From positions 1 to 64,000 of the forward strand of contig JAUQZE010000011.1 of NCBI GenBank assembly GCA_030587365.1: 64,000 bases of DNA, read 5' to 3'. Under the pieces are notes generated by a model. That model was not told where the DNA came from and made no database searches. It was given only the letters and a program-made list of their open reading frames with translations. The translations under genes were made by a program, and so were the position numbers. This stretch comes from Candidatus Freyarchaeota archaeon (GTDB taxonomy: Archaea > Asgardarchaeota > Jordiarchaeia > Jordiarchaeales > Jordiarchaeaceae). The number at the start of each line of letters is the position of its first letter. Within the stretch, counting starts at the first letter, position 1. Below are positions 1 through 7,506 of this stretch, in pieces.

Positions 1-212
1 AGGTACCGTACACGAACAACCTCATCGAGAGGCTGATGGGGGAGATAGCGAAGAGGGTTAAGAACAAGTGGATGCACTGGAGCACCCAGGGGCTGGAAAA
101 CCTGCTAAACATACTCCTGGTAAGATACTGTAACGAGCAGCTTTTCAGCGAGATCAAAGAAAAATACTTAAGCCAAGGGAACAAACCCCTCATACAGATA
201 ACGATAACATAG
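1..212 (+). mobile_element. Transposase C-terminal fragment, cut by window edge
   Basis: The frame open from base 3 to the TAG at 210-212 encodes about 69 residues. It contains NNLIERLMGEIAKR followed by a basic, Trp-rich stretch (KNKWMHWS) and LLNILLVRYCNEQ, which resembles the last part of DDE-type transposases with the final catalytic Glu in NNxIERxxxE. The left part lies outside the window, so family and completeness cannot be judged. No inverted repeat was recognised just downstream. The gene is independent of the oppositely oriented ferredoxins that follow. Confidence 0.6.
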
Positions 213-345
213 GAGAAAAAGTTAACCAATAAAAAGACGGCACCAAAAAATTAAAGATAAGTAATTCACCTGCAAATATATGGGCTGTCAGAAAGTATTC
301 ATAATTAATCAATATTCTTCCAAAGGGTCTGTCATTAATTATGTT

Positions 346-1188
346 TCACTTTTTTTCAGGTAAAGAGTACCACCATACATTATTCAAAGAAGGAAAATTT
401 TCTCGTGGTATTAACTTTATTGCATCGTTTTCACAAGCTACTCTGCATACTCCACAACCAAAACATTTCCATGGGTCTATTACTGCTCTATTGAGAGTTG
501 GTGAGTATGAAACTGCCCCGAATTGGCAACGGCTTATACATTTTTTGCAACCTATACATTTATTATCTTCAATATTTGCAACAAAATGTGAACGTTTGTA
601 AAAGTTCCATCCTCTTTCTCGAGAAATTTTGATGGCATAGCAGGATGGTGCTTCGCAATTACAAAATCCACCCACAATAGGTTTCTTATAAATGTAAACT
701 GCGTGTACAAATCCTTGCTCGTCGAATTTTTCCATACATTCTCTGGCTTCTTCTTTGGATAGAAATTCTACTCCTCCTCTGAAAAAATCAGGCCATTCTC
801 TAACAAAATCAAGGGACATACCAAAACTGAAGCATCGCTTTTCTTCGGGTTTTGCCCTGAGTATTCTCTCACAGGGGCATGCGTACTTAGCAATAGGGCT
901 TGCAATGTCTAAAATTTGGTTAACCTCTTCTAGTGTCACAACTTGATGTAGACCGTATAATTGGTATCTTTCTTCTGCAAGTTTTCTTAGATTCGTGGCG
1001 GTTTCAGGATTTTTTTCATTAACCCAAGACATTACTATTTGAGCAAGTTGAAAATAAAGTTCTTCTAAATGGGATATTGCAGGAGTTTTTCCCTTTTCCT
1101 TAAGAGGTCCAAAGAAATCTTTTGTATAATTTTTTATGTTGAGATACCATTTTTTTCCATCCCCGTGTTCCATACACCAATCGCACAT
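346..1188 (-). CDS. 4Fe-4S dicluster ferredoxin-domain protein
   Basis: A 280-residue protein with a Cys-containing N-terminus (MCDWCMEHG), a helical middle, a CPCE motif near residue 110, and a C-terminal pair of 4Fe-4S motifs: CIGCKKCISRC from about residue 211 and CFGCGVCRVAC from about 242. There is a further GGFCNCEAPSC cluster near residue 190, so extra metal binding is possible. It is soluble, with no signal or membrane segment. It lies 1 nt downstream of a small ferredoxin gene on the same strand, so the two are very likely co-transcribed and may form an electron-transfer unit. The partner enzyme is not in view. Exact function is unknown. Confidence 0.8.
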   Translation of the reverse strand: MCDWCMEHGDGKKWYLNIKNYTKDFFGPLKEKGKTPAISHLEELYFQLAQIVMSWVNEKNPETATNLRKLAEERYQLYGLHQVVTLEEVNQILDIASPIAKYACPCERILRAKPEEKRCFSFGMSLDFVREWPDFFRGGVEFLSKEEARECMEKFDEQGFVHAVYIYKKPIVGGFCNCEAPSCYAIKISRERGWNFYKRSHFVANIEDNKCIGCKKCISRCQFGAVSYSPTLNRAVIDPWKCFGCGVCRVACENDAIKLIPRENFPSLNNVWWYSLPEKK

Positions 1189-1189
1189 T

Positions 1190-1420
1190 TTAGGTAGTCT
1201 CCTTAATTGTTATGGCATTTTTAGGGCAAATATTCACACACCGCATACAACCAGTACATTGATCCGCAAAAATTCCAGTTACAATCCAATTATTTGTTAT
1301 TTTGTAAGGCTCTCTTGATTTAGGATGCGCGAAAAACACAAGACTAGGGCAGACCTTAAAACATTTTCCACATATAAAAGGTCCTTCGCATAGGCTATTT
1401 TTTACTTCAATTTTGTACAT
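1190..1420 (-). CDS. Small 4Fe-4S ferredoxin
   Basis: A 76-residue protein. The C-terminal half has a classical CTGCMRCVNICPKNA cluster motif; the N-terminal half has a spaced Cys set (LCEGPFICGKCFKVCP) that could hold a second cluster in the manner of dicluster ferredoxins. It is the first gene of a two-gene unit with the larger ferredoxin-domain protein. Likely role is low-potential electron transfer to the neighbour. An AGGAGATT-like ribosome site precedes the ATG. Confidence 0.8.
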   Translation of the reverse strand: MYKIEVKNSLCEGPFICGKCFKVCPSLVFFAHPKSREPYKITNNWIVTGIFADQCTGCMRCVNICPKNAITIKETT

Positions 1421-1701
1421 GGAATCTCCTAAAATTTATGAATTGATTAATAATAGCCATTAAAATCGATTAAATATTAAGATTTCTATATATTTTTTTA
1501 TTTTTTTCTACAAACTTTTATTGATTTGCTCTCTGGTTGCTTGTTTCTGAAGTTTTGTCTTTTTGCTGGCATTTTCACGATAAAATATAAATATTGCTTC
1601 CCCTTTGTTTAATTAGGATTCGGTTCAACTAATAGTGGGTTCTCAAAAAAATATAACCAATATCTAAATTAACGGCCGTTAGCCGTACTGAAGGTGTCGT
1701 A
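1421..1701. promoter_or_regulatory. Divergent intergenic region with AT-rich promoter-like stretches
   Basis: This 281-base gap separates the leftward ferredoxin pair from the rightward TFE-beta gene. It is very AT-rich, including a TATATATTTTTTTATTTTTTT-like run at about 1487-1508 that could serve as a TATA element or terminator, and no ORF with coding character was seen. The assignment as promoter region rests on the divergent gene arrangement only. Confidence 0.35.
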
Positions 1702-2049
1702 ATGGAAGAAGAAGCATACGAATTGGTTTTAGAAGCTGGAAACAAGGGATTGCTTCAGAGCGACTTGTGGAAAAAGCTGGGTGTCAATAGCCGTGAGGGT
1801 TCCCGCATATCCGTGAAACTTGAGAAAAAGGGTTTGGCTAGAAGAGCTAAGGAACTCTACAAAGGAAGGTGGACATATCGTCTCTACGCTAACAAGAGCG
1901 AGGAAGTTCCAATAACTTGGAATACCCTAAACAACTGTCCGTGCTTTATGTGTGTACAAATTACGCGTTGTGGTACGGCTCAACCAACCTCGCCCATAAA
2001 ATGCCAAAAATTGACAAACTGGATTACCAAACAATTTACGGAGTTTTAA
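1702..2049 (+). CDS. TFE-beta (RPC34/RPC39-like) transcription initiation factor subunit
   Basis: A 115-residue protein. Residues 1-65 form a winged-helix domain (EAGNKGLLQSDLWKKLGVNSREGSR ... KGLARR, with a wing ending WTYRLY). The C-terminal part carries five cysteines (C79, C81, C84, C90, C101) followed by LTNWI, the pattern of the iron-sulfur domain of archaeal TFE-beta and its eukaryotic RNA polymerase III homologue RPC39. TFE-beta pairs with TFE-alpha to aid promoter opening by archaeal RNA polymerase. The protein is short, one winged helix plus the cluster domain, which is within the archaeal range. TFE-beta is typical of the TACK side of the archaea, so the gene also helps taxonomy. 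It converges with the RlmE-like gene, 41 bases apart. Confidence 0.75.
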   Translation: MEEEAYELVLEAGNKGLLQSDLWKKLGVNSREGSRISVKLEKKGLARRAKELYKGRWTYRLYANKSEEVPITWNTLNNCPCFMCVQITRCGTAQPTSPIKCQKLTNWITKQFTEF

Positions 2050-2090
2050 GAGCTTTTCACCCTTTGAAAGGGTTGATTCTTACTCCATTT

Positions 2091-2672
2091 TTACGTTTTT
2101 CTGAAATTCTTAGCTACAATGTACATTTCAGCACTAGTTTTTCTGGAAGCTTCCGGCTTGGTGGTTCTAACATAGCCAAAATATTGGTGAATCTCCTCCA
2201 AGAATTTTGGATACTCGCTTCCCTGAAAGGCCTTTATGACAAGGTTCCCTCCCTTTTTGAGGACTCTTCTAGCTATGTTTAACGAAGTTCTAGCAAGGAA
2301 TATCTGTCGCTCATGGTCGACGCTCCAAATGCCGCTCACGTTGGGTGAACAGTCGCTCAAAACAACATCAAACTCTTCTGAAACGCTTAGAATCTTTTTC
2401 AGCGTCTCCTCCTCAAGAATATCCCCACGAATAAAGGTCACGCCGTCGATACTTGAAATCCTGTTAATATCCACTCCCACAACAACTCCCTCATCCCCTA
2501 ACTCCTCCTTAGCGATCTGCAACCATCCACCAGGAGCACAGCATAAATCCAAAACAGCTTTTGCGCCGCTAAAAATTCCAAACTTTTTATCGAGTTGCCT
2601 TAGTTTATAGGATGCGCGAGACCGATACCCCTCTCTATGAGCCTTGTAATAATAGTGATCCTTACGCCTCAG
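2091..2672 (-). CDS. rlmE: FtsJ/RlmE-type 2'-O-ribose RNA methyltransferase, unusual start
   Basis: SAM-dependent 23S rRNA (uridine-2'-O) methyltransferase family. It has the N-terminal signature EGYRSRASYKLRQLD, motif I LDLCCAPGGWLQ, motif IV VLSDCSPNVSG, the catalytic-site Lys in VIKAFQG, and a TSAEMYIV tail; the family tetrad K-D-K-E can be traced. Coding similarity clearly continues upstream of the TTG at 2552 through the YRSRA region, yet no ATG, GTG or TTG occurs in frame between there and the in-frame TAA near 2699. I set the start at a CTG (2670-2672) as the only near-cognate in a sensible place. The alternatives are a missing first exon, a frameshift, or an error near a GTG at 2683-2685. 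Product about 193 residues. Confidence 0.8.
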   Translation of the reverse strand: MRRKDHYYYKAHREGYRSRASYKLRQLDKKFGIFSGAKAVLDLCCAPGGWLQIAKEELGDEGVVVGVDINRISSIDGVTFIRGDILEEETLKKILSVSEEFDVVLSDCSPNVSGIWSVDHERQIFLARTSLNIARRVLKKGGNLVIKAFQGSEYPKFLEEIHQYFGYVRTTKPEASRKTSAEMYIVAKNFRKT

Positions 2673-2929
2673 ATCAGTCGCACACTCCCTAAATATTTAA
2701 TTACATATATTCAAATTTGAATAACTTAATAAAACTTCTTTCATCACACAATTACAATCTATTGCTATGTTACATTTTTATTAAACTTGTTCCATTCATT
2801 TGATTTTTGCGAATTTTTCAAACAATATTCACTTATTTGAAAGTAAGGTTTTTAACCAAATCGTCTATATCATATCGCAAACAACACAATCTGTGGATTA
2901 ACAGAGACCCTTAACTTAGCCCCTAGATT

Positions 2930-3814
2930 ATGGTGGGAACCTTGGCGGTAAATGAAGAGTTCTACAAAGCTAGGATTTCTTCTTTAATGAAAGAGCGTAT
3001 TCCTTTAATCGAGGAGCTTAAAAGGCTTAGGGAGAGTTCCGAGGAGTACAAGCAGAAGAGGGATGAGAAAAATCGGGAAGTGCAATTAATCGCACAGCAA
3101 ATAAAGGAACTACGAGGGGGAAATGACGAAATCGGTTCTAAGCTGAATCAGTTGAAAGTGGAAAAAGAAAAATTATACGAGAGGGTTGAGGAGCTTTCCT
3201 CCAAAATAAAGGAGCAGAAAAGCAAATTGAAGCCTTTGGATTTTAACGGCGAACAGCTTAAGAAAAAAAGGGACGAGCTTGAATGGAAACAGCAGACGAC
3301 CACGCTGTCCTTGGAAGAAGAAAATGCTATTGTCAAAGAGATAGAAGAAATTGAAACCATTTTGCCAGATTACGAGGAAAATCTTGAGATACAGAACACT
3401 ATTAACCCGTTGAAGAAAGAAATGGAGGAAACCTGGGAGAGGATTAACTCTATAAAAAAGGAGATGCAGGAAGAATACGACAAAAGCAAACCGTCATTTG
3501 AGCAAGCGAAGCTTCTTTTTGCAAAAAGAGATGAGCTGCGTGGTCTCGCGGATATAGATCACAAGAATTACATGGAAATATTCCAGAAAATAATCCAATA
3601 CGAGAATCAGCTAACAAAAATAGAAGAGGAGATATCTCTCCTCAAGGCTCAGCAAATAAAAATGCAACGAGATAAGAGGGAGAACGCGATACAAGAAAAA
3701 AGAAAGAAAGAGGAGGAACTAGTCCAAACCAAGGTAAAACAAGCCCAAGAAAAACTCGAAAAGAAAAAGCGGGTAACCCTCCAAGAATTAAAACTCGCAA
3801 TGGGCGAACCGTAA
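2930..3814 (+). CDS. Archaeal coiled-coil protein (COG1340-like)
   Basis: A 294-residue protein, almost entirely heptad-rich and charged: long runs of E, K, Q and R with regular hydrophobic spacing from about residue 15 to 285. A conserved-looking break is seen around SKLKPLDF...EQLKKKRDELEWKQQTTTLSLEEEN. This architecture matches the archaeal coiled-coil family COG1340, whose function is not established. There is no signal peptide, membrane segment or catalytic motif. It is monocistronic, or leads the acyl-CoA synthetase gene 52 bases downstream. Confidence 0.7.
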   Translation: MVGTLAVNEEFYKARISSLMKERIPLIEELKRLRESSEEYKQKRDEKNREVQLIAQQIKELRGGNDEIGSKLNQLKVEKEKLYERVEELSSKIKEQKSKLKPLDFNGEQLKKKRDELEWKQQTTTLSLEEENAIVKEIEEIETILPDYEENLEIQNTINPLKKEMEETWERINSIKKEMQEEYDKSKPSFEQAKLLFAKRDELRGLADIDHKNYMEIFQKIIQYENQLTKIEEEISLLKAQQIKMQRDKRENAIQEKRKKEEELVQTKVKQAQEKLEKKKRVTLQELKLAMGEP

Positions 3815-3866
3815 CCCTTTTTAAAAATCATTTAATAACCCGATAAAATCAGTCAGAGGAATCTAA

Positions 3867-5354
3867 ATGAAAAAATTGGAGAAACTCAACCCCCTATTTT
3901 ACCCCAAAGCTGTGGCTGTAGTTGGTGCCACCGATACCCCATTCAAATACGGCAACCTCTACATGCATGCATTAATACACAGAGGTTTCCCTAAAGAGCA
4001 TCTGTATCCCATAAACCCCAACGAAAAAGAAGCCCTCGGAATAAAGGCATATCCCAGAGTACAAGACGTACCAGAACCCCTTGACCTAGTTATTTTTACG
4101 ATACCCAAAAAGCTAGTCAAACAGACCCTAAAAGACTGCGTCGAAGCCAAAGCCAAATTCGTAGCCATGTTCACATCCGGCTTCTCAGAAAGCACCTCGG
4201 AACGAGAAGAAGGTAAAAAACTAGAAGGAGAACTTCTAGAAATAATCTCCCAAAGCAACACCCGAATAGTAGGTCCAAACGGTATGGGTGTTTATTCATT
4301 TGACGAAAAGATTTCCTACCCCTATATGTACCACCCTCCAGAAGATGGTCCCGTATCCTTCATAAGCCAGAGTGGAGGACTCACTATTGAACTAGCAAGT
4401 ATGGCTGATTTCTGGTCCGACATACGTTTCAACAAAATCGTCAGTTTTGGGAATGCAATTGATCTCGAAGCCACAGATTACCTGGAATATTTTACCGAGG
4501 ATTCAAAAACCAAAGTTATTAACATCTACATAGAGGGTGTAAAAAATGGTCCCCGATTATTTAAGGTCTTGAAAGAAGCGGTTAAGGTTAAACCCGTCAT
4601 AGTCTGGAAAGGCGGCTGGACAGCAGGAGGTTCACGGGCAACACTTTCACACACTGGTTCCCTCGCAGGATCCAACAAAATCTGGGGAGTAGTACTTAAA
4701 CAAGCGGGGGCAGTACAAGTCTATAGTATGGAAGAGCTTTACGACGTCACTATGGCTTTCCTCAGAATCAATCCGCCCAAAGGATTAAACACAGCGATTT
4801 TGGGTGCAGGCGGAGGCCAAAGCGTTGTCTCAACAGATGAGCTGGAGAGTGCGGGTTTGAGAGCCCCTCCCTTTAGTCCAGAAATCAAAGAAAAACTGGG
4901 CAAAATAGTTCCCGATACAGGAACCGGTATATCCAATCCTATCGATTGCTCCTACTTTGTTTACTATGATCTAAACATGTATACTAAACTACTACAATTG
5001 GTGGACGCTGATCCTAAAATTGACCTAGTACTGCTCCAACACGAGGTAATGTGGGGCGACAGAAACGAGCAACTCTTTAAAATAATCAAAGAAACCAGAG
5101 AACACCTAGAAAAGCCCTTTGTAATGGTTCTACACCCCTCCGCAGGTCCAAGGAAGTATACGCCTGAATTGGAGGCTGAACGTTTAAAAATTCTAAAACA
5201 ATACCTCAACGAAGGTATTCTAATATACCCCTCAATATACAGGGCGTCAAACGCAATCTACAAAATGGTACAGTACTACAAGTTTCTTGAACGCCACGGA
5301 AAACCTGAAAAGGCTACGGAAGTCCTTGCCTACTCAAGGCTGTTTAAACAATAA
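3867..5354 (+). CDS. Acyl-CoA synthetase (ADP-forming), alpha-type CoA-binding/ligase subunit
   Basis: A 495-residue protein with an N-terminal CoA-binding Rossmann domain (AVVGATDTPFKYGN ... PINPNE ... TSGFSE), a central ligase/CoA domain with FISQSGGLTIELA, and the phospho-His loop SHTGSLAGS (His about residue 262). The ATP-grasp beta part of these enzymes is absent from this polypeptide and from the neighbourhood, so a separately encoded beta subunit would be needed for ATP formation. The family converts acyl-CoA plus ADP and phosphate to acid plus ATP, the archaeal route of acetate or organic-acid formation. The start is the ATG after GAGGAATCTAA. Substrate cannot be told from sequence. 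Confidence 0.85.
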   Translation: MKKLEKLNPLFYPKAVAVVGATDTPFKYGNLYMHALIHRGFPKEHLYPINPNEKEALGIKAYPRVQDVPEPLDLVIFTIPKKLVKQTLKDCVEAKAKFVAMFTSGFSESTSEREEGKKLEGELLEIISQSNTRIVGPNGMGVYSFDEKISYPYMYHPPEDGPVSFISQSGGLTIELASMADFWSDIRFNKIVSFGNAIDLEATDYLEYFTEDSKTKVINIYIEGVKNGPRLFKVLKEAVKVKPVIVWKGGWTAGGSRATLSHTGSLAGSNKIWGVVLKQAGAVQVYSMEELYDVTMAFLRINPPKGLNTAILGAGGGQSVVSTDELESAGLRAPPFSPEIKEKLGKIVPDTGTGISNPIDCSYFVYYDLNMYTKLLQLVDADPKIDLVLLQHEVMWGDRNEQLFKIIKETREHLEKPFVMVLHPSAGPRKYTPELEAERLKILKQYLNEGILIYPSIYRASNAIYKMVQYYKFLERHGKPEKATEVLAYSRLFKQ

Positions 5355-5392
5355 TAAGAGTTACTTTTCTTTCATACTTTTTTTGATTGCAA

Positions 5393-5854
5393 CTACTCTT
5401 CAGTGAAGGTGGCTATTGATCCTTCAGCCTCTTCCACTGAAACTTTTATTTTCAAGTCTTTGAGTGAAGACTGTTTTAATTGCGTGTAAATGTACTCGGA
5501 TATTTTCTCCACAGTAGTTGCTTCAATAGGCAACAATAAAGCATCGCCTTTTGGAAAAACATATCTCCTTTTGTTTTCTACTACTTCCATCTCTTTCCCC
5601 GTTTCTTTGATTTCGATGCCCTCCGCCTTAGTGGGGATGAGTATGTGGTGATCCATTTTCTGGCAAATCTCTCTCGCTATATTTCTAACATCCATAAAGT
5701 CAACTATCATCTGCTGACTGTTTAACTCACCCGACTCAATCTCAATGGTTACCCTATAGTTGTGGCCATGTATTCGCTCACATTTTGGGTGACGCATTAA
5801 GAAGTGCGCTGCAGAAAAGTTCAAGTCCCTTGTCACTATTAATGTCCAAACCAA
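5393..5854 (-). CDS. queD: QueD-type 6-carboxytetrahydropterin synthase
   Basis: A 153-residue member of the 6-pyruvoyl-tetrahydropterin synthase fold. The zinc-ligand His residues are visible in SAAHFL and in GHNYRV (HGHNY), the catalytic Cys lies in HPKCERIHGHNY, and MDHHIL and VEEAEGS supply the remaining active-site residues. It has the archaeal-type insertion (YVFPKGDALLLPIEATTVE). QueD converts dihydroneopterin triphosphate into 6-carboxytetrahydropterin on the way to preQ0 and archaeosine in tRNA. It lies downstream of the interrupted queE on the same strand, 158 bases away, so the two form a preQ0 module. Start is a TTG at 5854. Confidence 0.88.
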   Translation of the reverse strand: MVWTLIVTRDLNFSAAHFLMRHPKCERIHGHNYRVTIEIESGELNSQQMIVDFMDVRNIAREICQKMDHHILIPTKAEGIEIKETGKEMEVVENKRRYVFPKGDALLLPIEATTVEKISEYIYTQLKQSSLKDLKIKVSVEEAEGSIATFTEE

Positions 5855-6012
5855 TTTTAATCACTTCGATAACCTGAACGCCGCACAAGGCATAATTCCT
5901 GCGCGAAATTCAAGCAAAGTAATTATAATTGCACTCAATTATTAATCGGTCCCTATTAATAAATGTTCCACGAAAGTGAATATAACTGAAGTCAAAATGT
6001 TGCTAGGAATTT

Positions 6013-6903
6013 TCATAGAATCCCTATAACCTTATGAGCTTGGATGGACAACGAAACATTGTTTTTATCGATATACTTTGACGCGATCTCTGTAAACTGG
6101 AATAATTGTTTTATTGTGGGCTTCTCCTTTACTTCGCCGAACGGTGTCACAATCTGTATGCATAACGGGCATCCTATCTTGGCTAGTTCTAATGCATACC
6201 ATTCAATATTCTCTGATTTTGTCTCAGATGTGACCACAACCTTGGCGAATGTCTTCTTTTTCGCATCCATAAAAATTTGAATAGTTTGGAATTCCTTCTC
6301 CACCAGAGCGCTCCAGTCTGAAGCGGCTCCTGCGGATTCGTCTTTGATATCACAGCAGCAATATTCAAAAAGATCAGCAACTTTCGGTGCACAATGGGGC
6401 AATGAACCGTTAGTCTCGAGAAAAAGCATGTATCCATCCGATACAAGTAGCTCCGATACTTCCTTTAGGAAATCTGTTTGAAGTAAAGGCTCGCCACCAG
6501 TAAATGAAACCGAATGAAGATCCGAAGTTTCAAGCTTTTTCACATACTTACTCAACATGTCTGAGCCTATAGGGTTGGAAAAAAGCGCGAACTCTCCGGT
6601 TCCGGGGTTTTCTTCTATTCTGAATTGTTGCATTTCCGGATTTTGAGCTCTAGGCGAGTGGCGTCTTTAGAGTACGCTCTATTTAGATGTCGCACCACCT
6701 GCAGCCCTTAGTTCCGAATTCTCCTATGGCTAGGTTGCAGCCCGCTAATCGAGCGATTCGACGAAAGGATAAATCTTATCCTTCCTATATCTGACGCTTC
6801 CCGTAACAAGAGCCGCTGACGTTGCCTCCTTCCCCTTTACCTCCCTCTAAGGGATCTGGTAGGAGGAGAACATCTCAGCAACCCATCCCTTAACCAATAA
6901 CAT
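6013..6903 (-). CDS. queE: QueE 7-carboxy-7-deazaguanine synthase, coding sequence interrupted by three putative BHB introns
   Basis: Radical SAM enzyme that turns 6-carboxytetrahydropterin into 7-carboxy-7-deazaguanine, acting after QueD. The genomic frame open from the ATG at 6633 lacks the iron-sulfur site. Upstream, family motifs occur in pieces separated by stops and frame changes: SSYQ, GEGGNVSGSCYGKRQI, RLAGCNLAIGEFGTKGCRWCD. Joining complement(6013..6657, 6689..6756, 6787..6835, 6856..6903) gives exons of 48, 49, 68 and 645 nt, 810 nt in all, one open frame of 269 residues. The spliced protein has the YQGEG motif, cluster ligands C39, C51 and C54 (CX11CX2C), FTGGEPLLQ for SAM, and a normal C-terminus. 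Each removed segment can fold as a BHB or relaxed BHB with the cuts in its bulges. Start ATG at 6901-6903, with TTG at 6895-6897 as alternative behind GAGGTG. The alternative is a pseudogene with several indels. Confidence 0.8.
6658..6688 (-). other. Putative 31-nt mRNA intron 3 of queE with relaxed BHB fold
   Basis: The inner stem is UAGAG/CUCUA with loop CGUA, stacked through a small internal loop on UCU/AGA. The central helix is GGUG with CGCC (one U-G), the 3' bulge is AC|U with one extra C, the 5' bulge is CGAC|A (5 nt, larger than canonical), and the outer helix is AGGU/GCCU. Removal joins W-C-D to S-P-R-A-Q and corrects the frame. The UAA right after CGAC AUC would otherwise end translation one codon after the iron-sulfur motif. 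Confidence 0.65.
6757..6786 (-). other. Putative 30-nt mRNA intron 2 of queE with relaxed BHB fold
   Basis: The inner helix is 10 bp, GGAAGGAUAA with UUAUCCUUUC (one G-U), loop GAU. The 5' bulge is AU|A, the central helix is AGAU with GUCG (three pairs and one A-G mismatch), and the 3' bulge is AA|U. An outer AGCG/CGCU exon-exon helix follows across a small internal loop. Removal joins CAG AUA U with UC GCU CGA, giving Q-I-F-A-R-L-A-G-C-N-L, the normal sequence before the first cluster Cys in QueE. The intron is phase 1 and holds in-frame stops. Confidence 0.65.
6836..6855 (-). other. Putative 20-nt mRNA intron 1 of queE with canonical BHB fold
   Basis: In sense orientation the 5' exon ends UACC-AG and the intron starts A-UCCCU. 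The inner hairpin is UCCCU/AGGGA with loop UAG; the central 4-bp helix is UACC (exon) with GGUA (intron); the 5' bulge is AG|A and the 3' bulge is AA|G. Cutting after the second base of each 3-nt bulge, as the archaeal splicing endonuclease does, removes exactly 20 nt and joins CAG to GGG GAA, creating the QueE motif YQGEG. An outer exon-exon pairing (UCC/GGG, or CCUCC/GGAGG in another register) closes the element. The intron holds an in-frame UAG. Confidence 0.75.
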
Positions 6904-7104
6904 CACCTCGAAACAAATACAAGCATAAGGTTTTCTAAATAACTCGGTTTCTGAGTCAAGTCTCATTTAATTTAATTTTGTTCAAGCCGCCCTTTTAAGA
7001 CGTTTGATGTAAATATTGTTCAATAAAGCTTATGTATCTGTTTCTACTTTGTTGATTTGAATTCTTCCCGAGGGCTGATTCTTATGTCTTTAGTAGGACT
7101 TTTG
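6904..7104. promoter_or_regulatory. Divergent promoter region between queE and fwdD
   Basis: This is a 200-base AT-rich gap between genes on opposite strands. GAGGTG directly upstream of the queE ATG/TTG on the minus strand is the likely ribosome site. No ORF with coding character is seen. Promoter assignment rests on the gene arrangement. Confidence 0.35.
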
Positions 7105-7506
7105 ATGGGTAAACTGGAAGTTCGGTTGTGTAATGCGCGGTCTCTTGAGCAAAACAAAATGATGGTTAAAGAACCAGGTTCAAAAAGCTATGTTGAATCA
7201 ACAGCAGTCGTATTACTGAGCAAAGAGGATATGGACCGCTATGGTATTAAAAACGGTGACAGTGTTAAGGTAACGACAAAATTTGGAGCGGTGGTTGTTA
7301 AAGCCTACCAAACAGATGAAACAAAAAAGGGAATAGCACTCATGCCTAATGGGCCGTGGTTTAACTCGATAGCAGACCCAGACATAGACACGACCGGAAA
7401 TAACTCCTACTATGTGTTGAATGCCGGTATAGAAGCCACAAATGAAGAAGTGCTGGGCACAGAAAAACTCTTTGGAAAGCTACTGGGAAAGGATGCCAAT
7501 GAGTGA
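7105..7506 (+). CDS. fwdD: Formylmethanofuran dehydrogenase subunit D-like (molybdopterin-guanine dinucleotide-binding domain)
   Basis: About 133 residues. The fold signature of the C-terminal molybdopterin-dinucleotide-binding beta barrel is seen in AVVLLSKEDMDRYGIKNGDSVKVTTKFGAVVVKAYQTDETKKGIALMPNGPWFNS. In the tungsten or molybdenum formylmethanofuran dehydrogenase, FwdD packs on FwdB to hold the pterin cofactor. Two upstream in-frame starts exist (TTG 7057, ATG 7084); I prefer ATG 7105 because it gives the usual family N-terminus with a TAGGAC site upstream. The gene overlaps fwdA by 8 bases, so the two are translationally coupled. fwdB lies at 39 kb, not here. Confidence 0.8.
   Translation: MGKLEVRLCNARSLEQNKMMVKEPGSKSYVESTAVVLLSKEDMDRYGIKNGDSVKVTTKFGAVVVKAYQTDETKKGIALMPNGPWFNSIADPDIDTTGNNSYYVLNAGIEATNEEVLGTEKLFGKLLGKDANE

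Noticed and set aside
1917..2282. 121-residue ORF overlapping TFE-beta and the RlmE gene
   Set aside because: It lies antisense to or out of frame with two well supported genes.
6013..6633. A complete 206-residue radical SAM gene starting at the ATG at 6633
   Set aside because: It would lack the iron-sulfur Cys motif, while clear QueE sequence continues upstream in pieces up to 6903.
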